Shown here in pieces: positions 8,547 through 15,703 of a stretch of DNA of 24,699 bases (position 1 is its first letter; the number at the start of each line of letters is the position of its first letter). The position numbers and the translations under genes were made by a program. The notes beneath the pieces were generated by a model that was not told the DNA's origin, searched no databases, and worked only from the letters and a program-made list of their open reading frames with translations. This stretch comes from Clostridia bacterium (GTDB lineage: Bacteria > Bacillota > Clostridia > Oscillospirales > Acutalibacteraceae): contig JAFOFS010000250.1 of assembly GCA_017387165.1 (NCBI GenBank), positions 1-24,699 of the forward strand. Reading direction: 5' to 3'.

Positions 8547-9974
8547 TCAATCCTTCTTTCTTTGTAATGCCTCCGTCACGATACGCCGCTCGTCAAGCGG
8601 CAGGACGGTATTTTTTACGATCTGCACGGTTTCGTGCCCTTTTCCTGCCAGCAAAACGGTATCTCCCGTCTTGGCTTGGGTCAGCACCCAGCGAATTGCC
8701 TCGGCGCGGTCGGGAATGACCGCCGTCGGCGTGCCGGGTGGGATGCCGCGCAGGATGTCGTCGATGATGTCGTCGGGCTGCTCCGAGCGGGGGTTATCCG
8801 AGGTCACCACCGTCAAGTCGGCGTATCGGGCGGCAATCGCCCCCATCTGCGGACGCTTGCCCTTGTCGCGGTCACCGCCGCAGCCAAACAGCACGAACAG
8901 GCGCCCGGTCAATCCGTGCTGCAGCGCCCGACAGATTTGTTCCAGCCCGTCGGGGGTGTGGGCGTAATCGATGAGCACGGTGAAATCGGTGTCGGTCGGC
9001 ACCACCTCGGCGCGTCCCTTGACGCCGCGCATATACGGCACGGCGCCGCAAACGGCGTCAAACGGCAAGCCGAGCGCCAACGCCGCGGCGATCGCCCCCA
9101 GCGCGTTGCTGACCGAAAATTCCCCGGGGATCGGCAACCGTACCCGTTGCTCGCGGTTGTCGGCGCAGACGGTGAATTCTACGCCGTCGGGGCGGTAGGA
9201 AACCGCTTTGGCGAAGACGTCGCCGCCCTCGCTTGAGGAGAACAAGCGCACGGGGCAGGGAAGCGACGCGGTCATACGGGCGGTCCACCGATCGCTTTTT
9301 TGCGCCACCGCGCAGTCGCTCTGTAAAAAGAGCAGCCGTTTGGCGTCGCAGTAGGCCTCCATCGTGCGGTGATAATCCAAATGATCTTGTGTCAGATTGG
9401 TAAAGATGCCGGCGGCGAAGCGGATGCCTGCCACCCGTTGCTGATGCAGCGCGTGGGAGGATACCTCCATCACCGCGAAATCACAGCCCTCGTCCGCCAT
9501 TTCCGCCAACAGCCGCTGCAGCTCGTAGGCGTCGGGGGTGGTGGAGGCGGAGGGAACGGTGCGATAGCCGATGCGATGGGCAACCGTGCCGATGAGGCCG
9601 ACGGTGTAGCCGCAGGCCTCCAGCATCTGCGCCAGCAGGTAGGTGGTGCTGGTCTTGCCGTTGGTGCCGGTCACGCCGACGACTCGCAGCCGCTCGGCAG
9701 GGCGACCGAACCAGTTGGCGGAGAGCAGCGCCCACGCGCGTCGCGTGTCGGGAACGAGAATTTGCTGCGGCAGACCGAGGTCCTTCCCGACCACCACCGC
9801 GGCTGCGCCGTTTGCCAGCGCCTCGGCGGCGAAGCGGTGTCCGTCGGTGTCTACGCCGTCGATACAGACGAACAGACAACCGGCGGTTACCGCACGGGAA
9901 TCACAGACGAGTGACGAAATCCAAACATCCTGTCGGACGGCGGCCACGCCGTCGAGTAATTCCCGTAAATTCAT
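8547..9974 (-). CDS. murE: MurE paralogue 1 (UDP-MurNAc-tripeptide ligase, DNPR/meso-DAP type)
   Basis: This is UDP-MurNAc-L-Ala-D-Glu:diamino acid ligase. The 475-residue product shows VCDSRAVTAGCLFVCIDG near the N-terminus, the P-loop TGTNGKTST (102-110), EVSSHALHQQRV, the carbamylated-lysine region YCDAKRLLF (K212), DYAHTPDGLE, and GKGHE near the end. The selectivity motif DNPR (393-396) is the form known for meso-diaminopimelate addition, so this copy is the probable DAP ligase. It lies 15 bases after the PBP gene. Both murE copies end in KKD, with a similar GAAGGATT ribosome binding site for the next gene, which points to a tandem duplication that included the translation signals. Confidence 0.95.
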   Translation of the reverse strand: MNLRELLDGVAAVRQDVWISSLVCDSRAVTAGCLFVCIDGVDTDGHRFAAEALANGAAAVVVGKDLGLPQQILVPDTRRAWALLSANWFGRPAERLRVVGVTGTNGKTSTTYLLAQMLEACGYTVGLIGTVAHRIGYRTVPSASTTPDAYELQRLLAEMADEGCDFAVMEVSSHALHQQRVAGIRFAAGIFTNLTQDHLDYHRTMEAYCDAKRLLFLQSDCAVAQKSDRWTARMTASLPCPVRLFSSSEGGDVFAKAVSYRPDGVEFTVCADNREQRVRLPIPGEFSVSNALGAIAAALALGLPFDAVCGAVPYMRGVKGRAEVVPTDTDFTVLIDYAHTPDGLEQICRALQHGLTGRLFVLFGCGGDRDKGKRPQMGAIAARYADLTVVTSDNPRSEQPDDIIDDILRGIPPGTPTAVIPDRAEAIRWVLTQAKTGDTVLLAGKGHETVQIVKNTVLPLDERRIVTEALQRKKD

Positions 9975-9989
9975 CGATAAGCCCCCTGT

Positions 9990-12236
9990 TCAGTCGTCTA
10001 CGTCCAGATACGAGAAGTGTACGTTTACGACCGAACCCAGCGGCATCTCCGTGCCTTCCGGCCATTCCTGCGACGAACAGATCGCCGTGCCGTGTTCGAC
10101 GCTCAGACCGGATACGATCAGGTTGATGTCGGCGGCGTAGGCGGCGTAGGTCGCCTGGGTAAGCGACATTCCGATAAAGTTGGGCACGACGGTGTTTTCG
10201 CTGAGCGATTCACTGTCGGTGTACAGCACGATGGTGCCCTCTTTCGGAATGGTGGCACCCGCGGCGGGCACCTGGTCCAAAACCGTCTGTCCGTCACCGA
10301 CGACGGTGTAGTCCAGCCCGGCGTTGTTGAGCAAGGTCTTGGCGGTGTCCAGTTCCTTGTCGGTGACGTTGGGGGCGGTGGTGGACAGATTGGCAAGTTC
10401 TTTTTCGGTATACAACGGCTCGATGCCGAGATAGGGGAGGGTATCCTCGATGACCTGTCGGCAGACCGGCGCTGCGACGTAGCTGCCGTGGACGTTGGAG
10501 CCGTGCGGCTCGTCGATCATGGCCAACACCGCAATTTCGGGGTTGTTGCCGGGGGCAAAGGTACCAAACGACGCCCACACGCTCTCTTTGGTTTCGGTGT
10601 CGTCGGCGGTACCGGATTTACCGGCCACGCGGTAGCCGGCGACGTAGACGTTCTTGCAGCCGCCGCCGTCCACCGCCGCCTGCATCATTTCGTTGACCTG
10701 AAGAGCGGCGGAAGCGGAGATGACCTGACGCTTGACGGTGGTCTTCGTTTCGGACACGATGTTTTGATTGGCGTCCAGCACACGCTGCACGACGTACGGC
10801 TGCACCAGATAGCCGCCGTTGGCGACCGCCGAGAGGGCGGTGATCATTTGAATGGGGGTGACCTTAAAGGTCTGACCCATCGACTGGCAGGCTACCTCCA
10901 GCGGTGTCATATTGCTGCCGTGATACAGGCTTTCGGACGGTGCCGCCTCGCCCAGCATATCGATGCCGGTGCGCTCGGTGAAGCCGAAGCCGACAAAGTA
11001 TTTGAAGTACAGGCTGCCGCCGATCGCCATACCCAGCTTGGCAAACGCCGGGTTGCAGGAATGGGACAGCGTTTCCGCAAAGGTTTGGGAACCGTGACCC
11101 ACCAGATAGTGGCAGTTGATGATATCCGGGCCGATGGCCAGATAACCGGGGCAGTAGGTGGTGTCGCCGGTCACCTGAATGCCGGCGTCCACGGCCATGG
11201 CGGAGGTGAACACCTTAAACACCGAGCCCGGCTCGTAGTATTCGGAAACCGCCTTGTTGGTCCATTGCTTCTGCAGGGCGGCGGTGCGCGCCGCGGCGCG
11301 TTCTTCCTCGTCCTGAATCTGCTGGATGGCCTCCAGCGCGGCGGTGTCGTACACGGTGAACGGTTCGTTGGGATCATAGTCGCCCGAAACCGCGCAGGCG
11401 AGGATGGCGCCGGTGTTGACGTTCATCACCAAACAGATGCCGCGGTTGGTCGCCTGCGAATTGGTGATCGCTTCGTCCAGATATTTTTCCGCGAAGTGTT
11501 GGATAGTGGAATCGATGGTCAGCACCAGACTGTTGCCGTCCTCCGCGTCCACCGTCTTTTCATACGTCAGGGCGATGGACATATCGCCGCCAACGCCGTT
11601 TTGCGCCGTGACGATGCGTCCGGGGATACCGGCCAGCACCTCGTCGTATTGCGCCTCCAGACCGTACAGGCCGTAGTAGTCGGCACCGCAGAAGCCGATT
11701 ACCGTCGAGGCGAGCGAGCCTTGCGGATACGAACGGGTGTAGTCGGAAATGATGCGGAAAACGCCGGCTCCGGAAAGCTCCTTGCTTTCCACCCACTCGA
11801 TGAATTCCTCCACCAGCGGACGCTCGATCTTTTGTACCACGACGGCGTATTGCGAAGTGGTGTCGGTGGCACGGTTGTACAGGCGGTCGCGGTCTACCTT
11901 AAACATCACCGACAGCTCGTCGGCGATCGTCTCGGCGGTGTCCTCGTCGGGGATGTTGCTCGGGTCCATAATGACCGTCCATACCTGCTCCGATTCCGCC
12001 AGAACGTTTAAGTTGCAGTCGTAGATGGTGCCGCGGGAGGCATCGACCAGCGTGTCGCTCATCTGCTGCGAAACGGCAAGAGACGACCAATAATCGTGCT
12101 GGAATACCTGCACGTACAGCAGGCGTCCCATAATGCAAAATACCGTCAGCGCCATGACGACGAGAACCCAGATACTGCGGTTCCACATCGAGCGGGTCGG
12201 CAGCTTGGTGGTGGCGGTGCGCTTCTCGTTTGCCAT
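9990..12236 (-). CDS. spoVD: Class B penicillin-binding protein with two PASTA domains (SpoVD/FtsI/Pbp2B family)
   Basis: This is a monofunctional transpeptidase that cross-links peptidoglycan, probably paired with the SEDS protein encoded downstream. The 748-residue form starts at ATG 12236, which has AAGGAGG eight bases upstream; a longer in-frame start at 12296 lacks such support. There is a short cytoplasmic tail, one membrane anchor (about 20-42), a dimerisation/pedestal domain, and the transpeptidase domain with SVFK (catalytic S338, K341), SCN (393-395) and KSG (540-542). Two PASTA domains follow at about 620-675 and 682-744. A sigma-E-like promoter precedes the gene, as expected of spoVD, whose B. 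subtilis counterpart is sigma-E dependent. A vegetative FtsI/Pbp2B role remains possible, and may be shared if this is the only class B PBP of the cluster. Confidence 0.9.
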   Translation of the reverse strand: MANEKRTATTKLPTRSMWNRSIWVLVVMALTVFCIMGRLLYVQVFQHDYWSSLAVSQQMSDTLVDASRGTIYDCNLNVLAESEQVWTVIMDPSNIPDEDTAETIADELSVMFKVDRDRLYNRATDTTSQYAVVVQKIERPLVEEFIEWVESKELSGAGVFRIISDYTRSYPQGSLASTVIGFCGADYYGLYGLEAQYDEVLAGIPGRIVTAQNGVGGDMSIALTYEKTVDAEDGNSLVLTIDSTIQHFAEKYLDEAITNSQATNRGICLVMNVNTGAILACAVSGDYDPNEPFTVYDTAALEAIQQIQDEEERAAARTAALQKQWTNKAVSEYYEPGSVFKVFTSAMAVDAGIQVTGDTTYCPGYLAIGPDIINCHYLVGHGSQTFAETLSHSCNPAFAKLGMAIGGSLYFKYFVGFGFTERTGIDMLGEAAPSESLYHGSNMTPLEVACQSMGQTFKVTPIQMITALSAVANGGYLVQPYVVQRVLDANQNIVSETKTTVKRQVISASAALQVNEMMQAAVDGGGCKNVYVAGYRVAGKSGTADDTETKESVWASFGTFAPGNNPEIAVLAMIDEPHGSNVHGSYVAAPVCRQVIEDTLPYLGIEPLYTEKELANLSTTAPNVTDKELDTAKTLLNNAGLDYTVVGDGQTVLDQVPAAGATIPKEGTIVLYTDSESLSENTVVPNFIGMSLTQATYAAYAADINLIVSGLSVEHGTAICSSQEWPEGTEMPLGSVVNVHFSYLDVDD

Positions 12237-12262
12237 GGTCGAATCCTCCTTTTCATGATCTC

Positions 12263-12306
12263 TAAAAATAGCAAAAAGGTCCAAGACTATCCTCATCTCG
12301 GACCTT
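12263..12306 (-). terminator. Terminator-like hairpin in the leader of the PBP gene
   Basis: On the minus strand AAGGTCC (12306-12300) pairs with GGACCTT (12282-12276) around a 17-base loop, followed by TTTTTGC and a second T run. It lies between ftsL and the PBP ribosome binding site, so it could attenuate readthrough from mraZ-rsmH-ftsL. The stem is only seven pairs with a large loop, so strength is uncertain. Confidence 0.45.
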
Positions 12307-12334
12307 CGGGTCGCATAGGCAGGCGTCTGTCACT

Positions 12335-12362
12335 ATTGTATGACACCTGCGGGCGAATATTA
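12335..12362 (-). promoter_or_regulatory. Sigma-E-type sporulation promoter upstream of the PBP gene
   Basis: On the minus strand TAATATT (12362-12356) and CATACAAT (12342-12335) are separated by 13 bases. These fit the B. subtilis mother-cell sigma-E elements KMATATT and CATACAHT at every position; the spacing is at or just below the usual range. The first box overlaps the TAA stop of ftsL, and the start site would be about 90 bases before the PBP start codon. This supports the SpoVD assignment and suggests that PBP, murE and downstream genes are boosted in sporulation. Confidence 0.55.
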
Positions 12363-12827
12363 CGAAAACAAGCCGACGACACCCTTCCAAAGGCCGGTAA
12401 AGAAATTTTCACCGCCGTCGGCGGGCAACTCGGCGCGGTCAACCGAATCCACCGAGAAATAGTGGATTTGATTGGGCTCGACCTTGACCATCCCGTGCTC
12501 CTTGGCGTACGCCTCGACGTTGTCGGGACTGGCGACTTCCGCGATCTCACCCTTCAGGCGGACGTTTTCGCTCTGCAGGATCTGCGTCTGCTCCCGTGCC
12601 TCCTAAATGCTCGTGTTCAGCTCGGTGAGACGCACACGGGCGAAGATGGCGAGCAATACGAAGGAAAGCGCCACCGCGGTGCAGGCAACGGTCGCCAACG
12701 TATTCAGAGTGGATTGGACCCGACGCTGGCGCTTGTTGGCTCTGACCGCTTTTTTATTCGGTTTTAACGCGACGACGTTCGGCTTTTTTTCCTCGAACAT
12801 CGACAGGTCGTATGCGTGCTGTGCCAT
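12360..12827 (-). CDS. ftsL: Cell division protein FtsL, interrupted by an in-frame TAG codon
   Basis: FtsL is a small bitopic divisome protein that pairs with DivIC and DivIB to activate septal synthesis. The frame opens at ATG 12827, giving a basic cytoplasmic region, a membrane segment (about 43-64) and the start of the periplasmic coiled coil, then meets TAG at 12605-12603 (codon 75). The same frame continues for 80 sense codons to TAA at 12362-12360. The downstream part is clearly FtsL: a heptad-patterned helix (ILQSENVRLKGEIAEV) and the family's SPDNVEAYAKEHGMV segment. No frameshift is needed. CAG (Gln) at the TAG position would restore a 155-residue protein. Possible causes are a single-base sequencing or assembly error, a recent nonsense mutation, or amber readthrough. 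No ATG or GTG start lies just after the stop to allow clean reinitiation. Confidence 0.8.
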
Positions 12828-12842
12828 CGGGTCTCACTCCTT

Positions 12843-13781
12843 TCAATCGTTGTATGGCTCGTGTCGCTTGATGATGCAGCGGAGCTTGGCGCTTCGGCTG
12901 CGTGGATTTTCGGCTTCCTCCTGCGGCGTGGCGACGATCGGTTTACGGATCGCCGGTTCGGCAGCCGGAGTGCGTCCGCAGACGCAGACGGGAAATTGCG
13001 GAGGGCAGATGCAGCCCTGCCGCCACGCGGCGAAGCGTTGCTTGACGATGCGATCTTCCAGCGAGTGGAAGGTGATGATCGCCAACCGTCCGCCTTCCTT
13101 CAGGCAACCGAACGCGGTGTCCAGCGCTTCGGACAGGCAATCCAACTCGCCGTTGACGGCGATGCGGATCGCTTGGAAGGATTTACGGGCAGGGTGACCG
13201 GCGCGCCGTACGGCGGCAGGTACGCTCTCGCAGATGATATCCGACAGCTCGAAGGTGGTGCGGATGGGCTTGTCCTTTCGCGCCTCCACAATGTTGCGAG
13301 CAATCTGTCGGGAAAATTTTTCTTCACCGTATTCCCAGAGGATACGGGCGATCTCACGCTCGTCGGCGGTGTTGATCAGATCGGCGGCGGTCGGGCCGCT
13401 TTGACTCATGCGCATATCCAGCGGTGCGTCCATATGGAACGAGAAGCCGCGGTTGGCGGTATCCAGCTGGTGGGAGGACACGCCGATGTCCAGCAGAATG
13501 CCGTCCACGCCGTCCACGCCGTGCGCGGCCAACACCTTGTCCATCTCGGTGAAATTGGAATGCACCACCGTGGCCGGCAGACCGGCTAACCGCTTTCCTG
13601 CCTCCGCAATGGCGTCGGGATCGCGGTCAAGAGAATAAAGATGACCGGTGGTCAGTCGGGACGCGATCTCAAAGGAATGTCCGCCGCCGCCGGCCGTGCC
13701 GTCCACGTACAGGCCGTCCGGTCGGACGTCCAACGCGTCGATGGTCGGCTGAAGCAGCACCGGCAAATGATAGGCGCCCAT
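12843..13781 (-). CDS. rsmH: 16S rRNA (cytosine1402-N4)-methyltransferase RsmH
   Basis: RsmH (MraW) methylates N4 of C1402 in 16S rRNA at the ribosomal P site, using S-adenosylmethionine. The 312-residue product starts MGAYHLPVLL and has the SAM motif DGTAGGGGHS (28-37), the family segment LDIGVSSHQLD, a cap domain, and the C-terminal ITFHSLEDRIVK. A short insert near the C-terminus has four cysteines (CICPPQFPVCVC), a feature seen in many RsmH proteins. Its start overlaps the mraZ stop by one base (TGATG type), so the two are translationally coupled. ftsL begins 15 bases after... its stop, with GGAGTGAG as ribosome binding site upstream of ftsL being on the other side of rsmH start order: in transcription order ftsL follows rsmH. 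Confidence 0.96.
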   Translation of the reverse strand: MGAYHLPVLLQPTIDALDVRPDGLYVDGTAGGGGHSFEIASRLTTGHLYSLDRDPDAIAEAGKRLAGLPATVVHSNFTEMDKVLAAHGVDGVDGILLDIGVSSHQLDTANRGFSFHMDAPLDMRMSQSGPTAADLINTADEREIARILWEYGEEKFSRQIARNIVEARKDKPIRTTFELSDIICESVPAAVRRAGHPARKSFQAIRIAVNGELDCLSEALDTAFGCLKEGGRLAIITFHSLEDRIVKQRFAAWRQGCICPPQFPVCVCGRTPAAEPAIRKPIVATPQEEAENPRSRSAKLRCIIKRHEPYND

Positions 13782-14200
13782 CAGAACAGCGCCACCGCCA
13801 GCGCGGTTTCGATCTCGTCGTCGTCCATCTCTTCCATTTCCTGCTCGTACATGGTCGGGTTCCAGATCTCCGCACGGGTGCCGGCACCGATGACCAGCGC
13901 TTCTTTCTCGATGGAAGCGTACTCAAGCAGCTCTTTTTTCAGATTGATACGACCCTGCGCGTCGATGTCAACGTCGCAGGCGTGGGATGCCAGATAACGG
14001 GACAGCTTGCGGACCTCTTTGGTCATCGGCTGATCGCTCAGCTTGGCCATCCGCTCGTTCCACTCGGCAAGAGAATACAGGCAGATGCAGTGATCCATCA
14101 CCGCCGCCGCGACGAACGATTCGCCGAGCTCTGCGCGGAACTTCGCCGGGACGAACAAGCGGCCCTTGGCGTCTACGTTGTGTTGATATTTACCGAGCAT
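13781..14200 (-). CDS. mraZ: Transcriptional regulator MraZ
   Basis: MraZ is an AbrB/SpoVT-fold DNA-binding protein that forms ring oligomers and binds phased repeats upstream of its own operon, usually repressing the dcw cluster. The 139-residue product has the two tandem half-domains with the DxxxR-type motifs: DAKGRLFVPAKFR near residue 11 and DIDAQGRINLKKEL near the middle. The start ATG 14200 has AAAGGAGG eight bases upstream. A consensus promoter and three 10-bp repeats of MraZ-box type lie in the leader, consistent with autoregulation. It is the first gene of the dcw cluster. Confidence 0.97.
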   Translation of the reverse strand: MLGKYQHNVDAKGRLFVPAKFRAELGESFVAAAVMDHCICLYSLAEWNERMAKLSDQPMTKEVRKLSRYLASHACDVDIDAQGRINLKKELLEYASIEKEALVIGAGTRAEIWNPTMYEQEMEEMDDDEIETALAVALF

Positions 14201-14247
14201 CTGTCTGCCTCCTTTCGGTTTGGTGTGGTCGGGTGGATTGCAGCGGC

Positions 14248-14275
14248 TTCACACGGGATTCACAGCGTTTTCACA
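14248..14275 (-). repeat. Three TGTGAA repeats at 11-bp period in the mraZ leader
   Basis: TGTGAA (minus strand) occurs at 14270-14275, 14259-14264 and 14248-14253, exactly 11 bases apart, so all copies face the same side of the helix. They lie between the putative MraZ box and the mraZ ribosome binding site. Three GTTGAAA copies (plus strand) start nearby at 14281, 14293 and 14302. The binding factor is unknown. Confidence 0.5.
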
Positions 14276-14310
14276 TCCGTGTTGAAAAGTTGGTTGAAAC
14301 TGTTGAAAAT

Positions 14311-14340
14311 TCCCCACTTCTAAACATTTCGCACCACTTT
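14311..14340 (-). promoter_or_regulatory. Putative MraZ operator: three 10-bp direct repeats
   Basis: On the minus strand three consecutive 10-base units read AAAGTGGTGC, GAAATGTTTA and GAAGTGGGGA, giving a consensus RAARTGK followed by three free bases. This resembles the AAAGTG[T/G]-N3 MraZ box described in Mollicutes and shares the 10-bp periodicity of the E. coli TGGGN box. It starts about ten bases after the predicted transcription start of mraZ, a position suited to repression. The middle copy is weaker. Confidence 0.5.
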
Positions 14341-14356
14341 GCACCCTTATGGGACT

Positions 14357-14385
14357 ATTATATACGCATTTAATAAAAATTGCAA
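14357..14385 (-). promoter_or_regulatory. Sigma-A promoter of the dcw cluster (mraZ)
   Basis: On the minus strand TTGCAA (14385-14380) and a perfect TATAAT (14362-14357) are separated by 17 bases. This is the only strong consensus promoter in the 318-bp region between the glycoside hydrolase gene and mraZ, and it gives a leader of about 150 bases. The -35 box lies inside the right arm of the preceding terminator hairpin. Confidence 0.8.
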
Positions 14386-14413
14386 GGGGTTTTTCGAAAA
14401 AAAGCCCTTGCAA
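14380..14413 (-). terminator. Second terminator hairpin overlapping the mraZ -35 box
   Basis: TTGCAAGGG (14413-14405 on the minus strand) pairs with CCCTTGCAA (14388-14380), with an inner run of T pairing with A around CG. TTTTTATTAA follows on the minus strand. It would stop residual transcription from the operon upstream, and its 3' arm carries the mraZ -35 element. Confidence 0.7.
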
Positions 14414-14454
14414 TCAACTGGAAAATTTTCACAAAATTTGACACTGTTTTTCGG

Positions 14455-14500
14455 TAAAAAGAACAAGGACTCGACCGCCCCTTTCGGGGAAGTCGAGTCC
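14455..14500 (-). terminator. Strong intrinsic terminator after the Rnf-like operon
   Basis: GGACTCGAC and GTCGAGTCC form a nine-pair outer stem (within 14467-14500), with an inner CCCC/GGGG stem around a GAAA-type loop, followed on the minus strand by TTGTTCTTTTT. It lies 18 bases past the stop of the glycoside hydrolase gene and marks the end of the rnfC-D-E-A-hydrolase transcript. Confidence 0.9.
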
Positions 14501-14518
14501 GAATTGCGTTTGTTGAAA

Positions 14519-15691
14519 TCAGCCTTTCAAGGCGGCGAAATCGTAGCTGCCGTTGGCGGCATACACCACCACGGGACCGTCTCCGACCGCTTTCAGCATG
14601 GCCTTGATCTGGTTGGCGTTTTGTCCGTTCACGTTCAGCCACGGCAGCAGCGCGGGGGCGCTTTCGCCCAGCTCATCGGCGCGGAAGCGGATCTTCTCCA
14701 GCATCGCCTGCGTGCCGTTTTGCGGCAGCATCGGGGAGAGGAAATCGCCGCCGAACTTGAGCGGATTGTCGCTTCCGTAAATGGCGGTGTTGCTGCCGGT
14801 GGCGGATTCGCCTGCGCAGCAGAAGCTGAGCTCCATACCGGTCAAAGCGGTTTTCGCCTCGCTGACAAAGGTCTGCAGCACGGCGATCTCCGGCTTCTGC
14901 TGATTGGTCAGCGAGCTGTCGAAGAATGCCAGCTGACGCTGGAACGGGAACTGGACGCCGTCGTAGATGAGGGCGGTGAAGCCGACCTCCTGCAGCTCCT
15001 TGCCCAAGCCGACGAGATACTGACGGGCGCCGGGCTTGTACGGGTTGAGCCAGGTTTTGCCGCCCTTGTCGTAGGCGTTGTCCAGCCAATCGGTCATGGT
15101 GCCTTCGGCGTAATATTCGATGATGGCATCCATCGAGCGATAGGTGCGGTCATAAAAGGCGTACAGATAGCCGACCGCCAGCATATCCTGCTCCTCGCAG
15201 ACGGCAAGAAGCGCTTTGAGCTGCGCTTTGCTGACGGCGGTGGCGTGCACGCTGCCGGCTTTTTTGACGGTGTCGCTTTCCGCTTGGAAATACACCCGTC
15301 CGACCGTGTCCTTCAGCTCCAGCACCACGCCGTTGTAGCCGGCGGCTTTGGCGGCGGTCACCGTCTGCGCAAAGGCAGCGGTATCCCCCAGCGCCGACGG
15401 CGGCAGATAAACGGCACGCAGACCCGACAGGGATTTTTGCGGAGCGGGGGTGACGGTGGTCTGGGTGTTGGTCGTCGAAGCGGTGCTGTCGGTCGAGGTG
15501 GTGGAGGAGGGTGTGCTGACGTCGGGGGTGGTCTGCGGACGATTCAGCAGCCATTTACCGGCGAGCACGCCGAGCGCCACGATGCCGATACAGGCAACTA
15601 CGGCGCCGAGTGTTTTCCAGATCGGGGAACGCCGGCGGTAAGGATTGCGGCGCCGATAGGTGGGGCGCCGTTTGATTTTACGCGGTTTCAT
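14519..15691 (-). CDS. Membrane-anchored putative glycoside hydrolase (DUF4015/PF13200-like)
   Basis: The 390-residue protein has a very basic N-terminus (RRRNPYRRRSP), one membrane segment (about 26-49), a Ser/Thr/Pro-rich linker (about 50-85), and then an extracellular domain of about 300 residues. That domain begins GLRAVYLPP and contains YNGVVLELKDTVGRVYF, resembling the opening strands of TIM-barrel-like DUF4015 putative glycoside hydrolases (NAVVIDVKDxxG). Later segments are YDRTYRSMD, GGKTWLNPYKPGARQYL and ALIYDGVQFP, again typical of that family. Substrate and activity are unknown; a wall or spore polysaccharide is a reasonable guess. It starts 12 bases after rnfA with AAAGGAGG as ribosome binding site, so it is the last gene of the Rnf-like operon. 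Family call is by eye. Confidence 0.75.
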   Translation of the reverse strand: MKPRKIKRRPTYRRRNPYRRRSPIWKTLGAVVACIGIVALGVLAGKWLLNRPQTTPDVSTPSSTTSTDSTASTTNTQTTVTPAPQKSLSGLRAVYLPPSALGDTAAFAQTVTAAKAAGYNGVVLELKDTVGRVYFQAESDTVKKAGSVHATAVSKAQLKALLAVCEEQDMLAVGYLYAFYDRTYRSMDAIIEYYAEGTMTDWLDNAYDKGGKTWLNPYKPGARQYLVGLGKELQEVGFTALIYDGVQFPFQRQLAFFDSSLTNQQKPEIAVLQTFVSEAKTALTGMELSFCCAGESATGSNTAIYGSDNPLKFGGDFLSPMLPQNGTQAMLEKIRFRADELGESAPALLPWLNVNGQNANQIKAMLKAVGDGPVVVYAANGSYDFAALKG

Positions 15692-15703
15692 CGTGACCCT
15701 CCT

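Noticed and set aside
10017..12011. A 664-codon open frame on the plus strand
   Set aside because: It is antisense to the PBP gene with catalytic motifs intact on the minus strand; no ribosome binding site or recognisable domain.
12603..12827. ftsL as a genuine 74-residue protein ending at TAG
   Set aside because: The coiled coil would be cut at its first heptads, and the conserved FtsL sequence carries on in the same frame beyond the stop.
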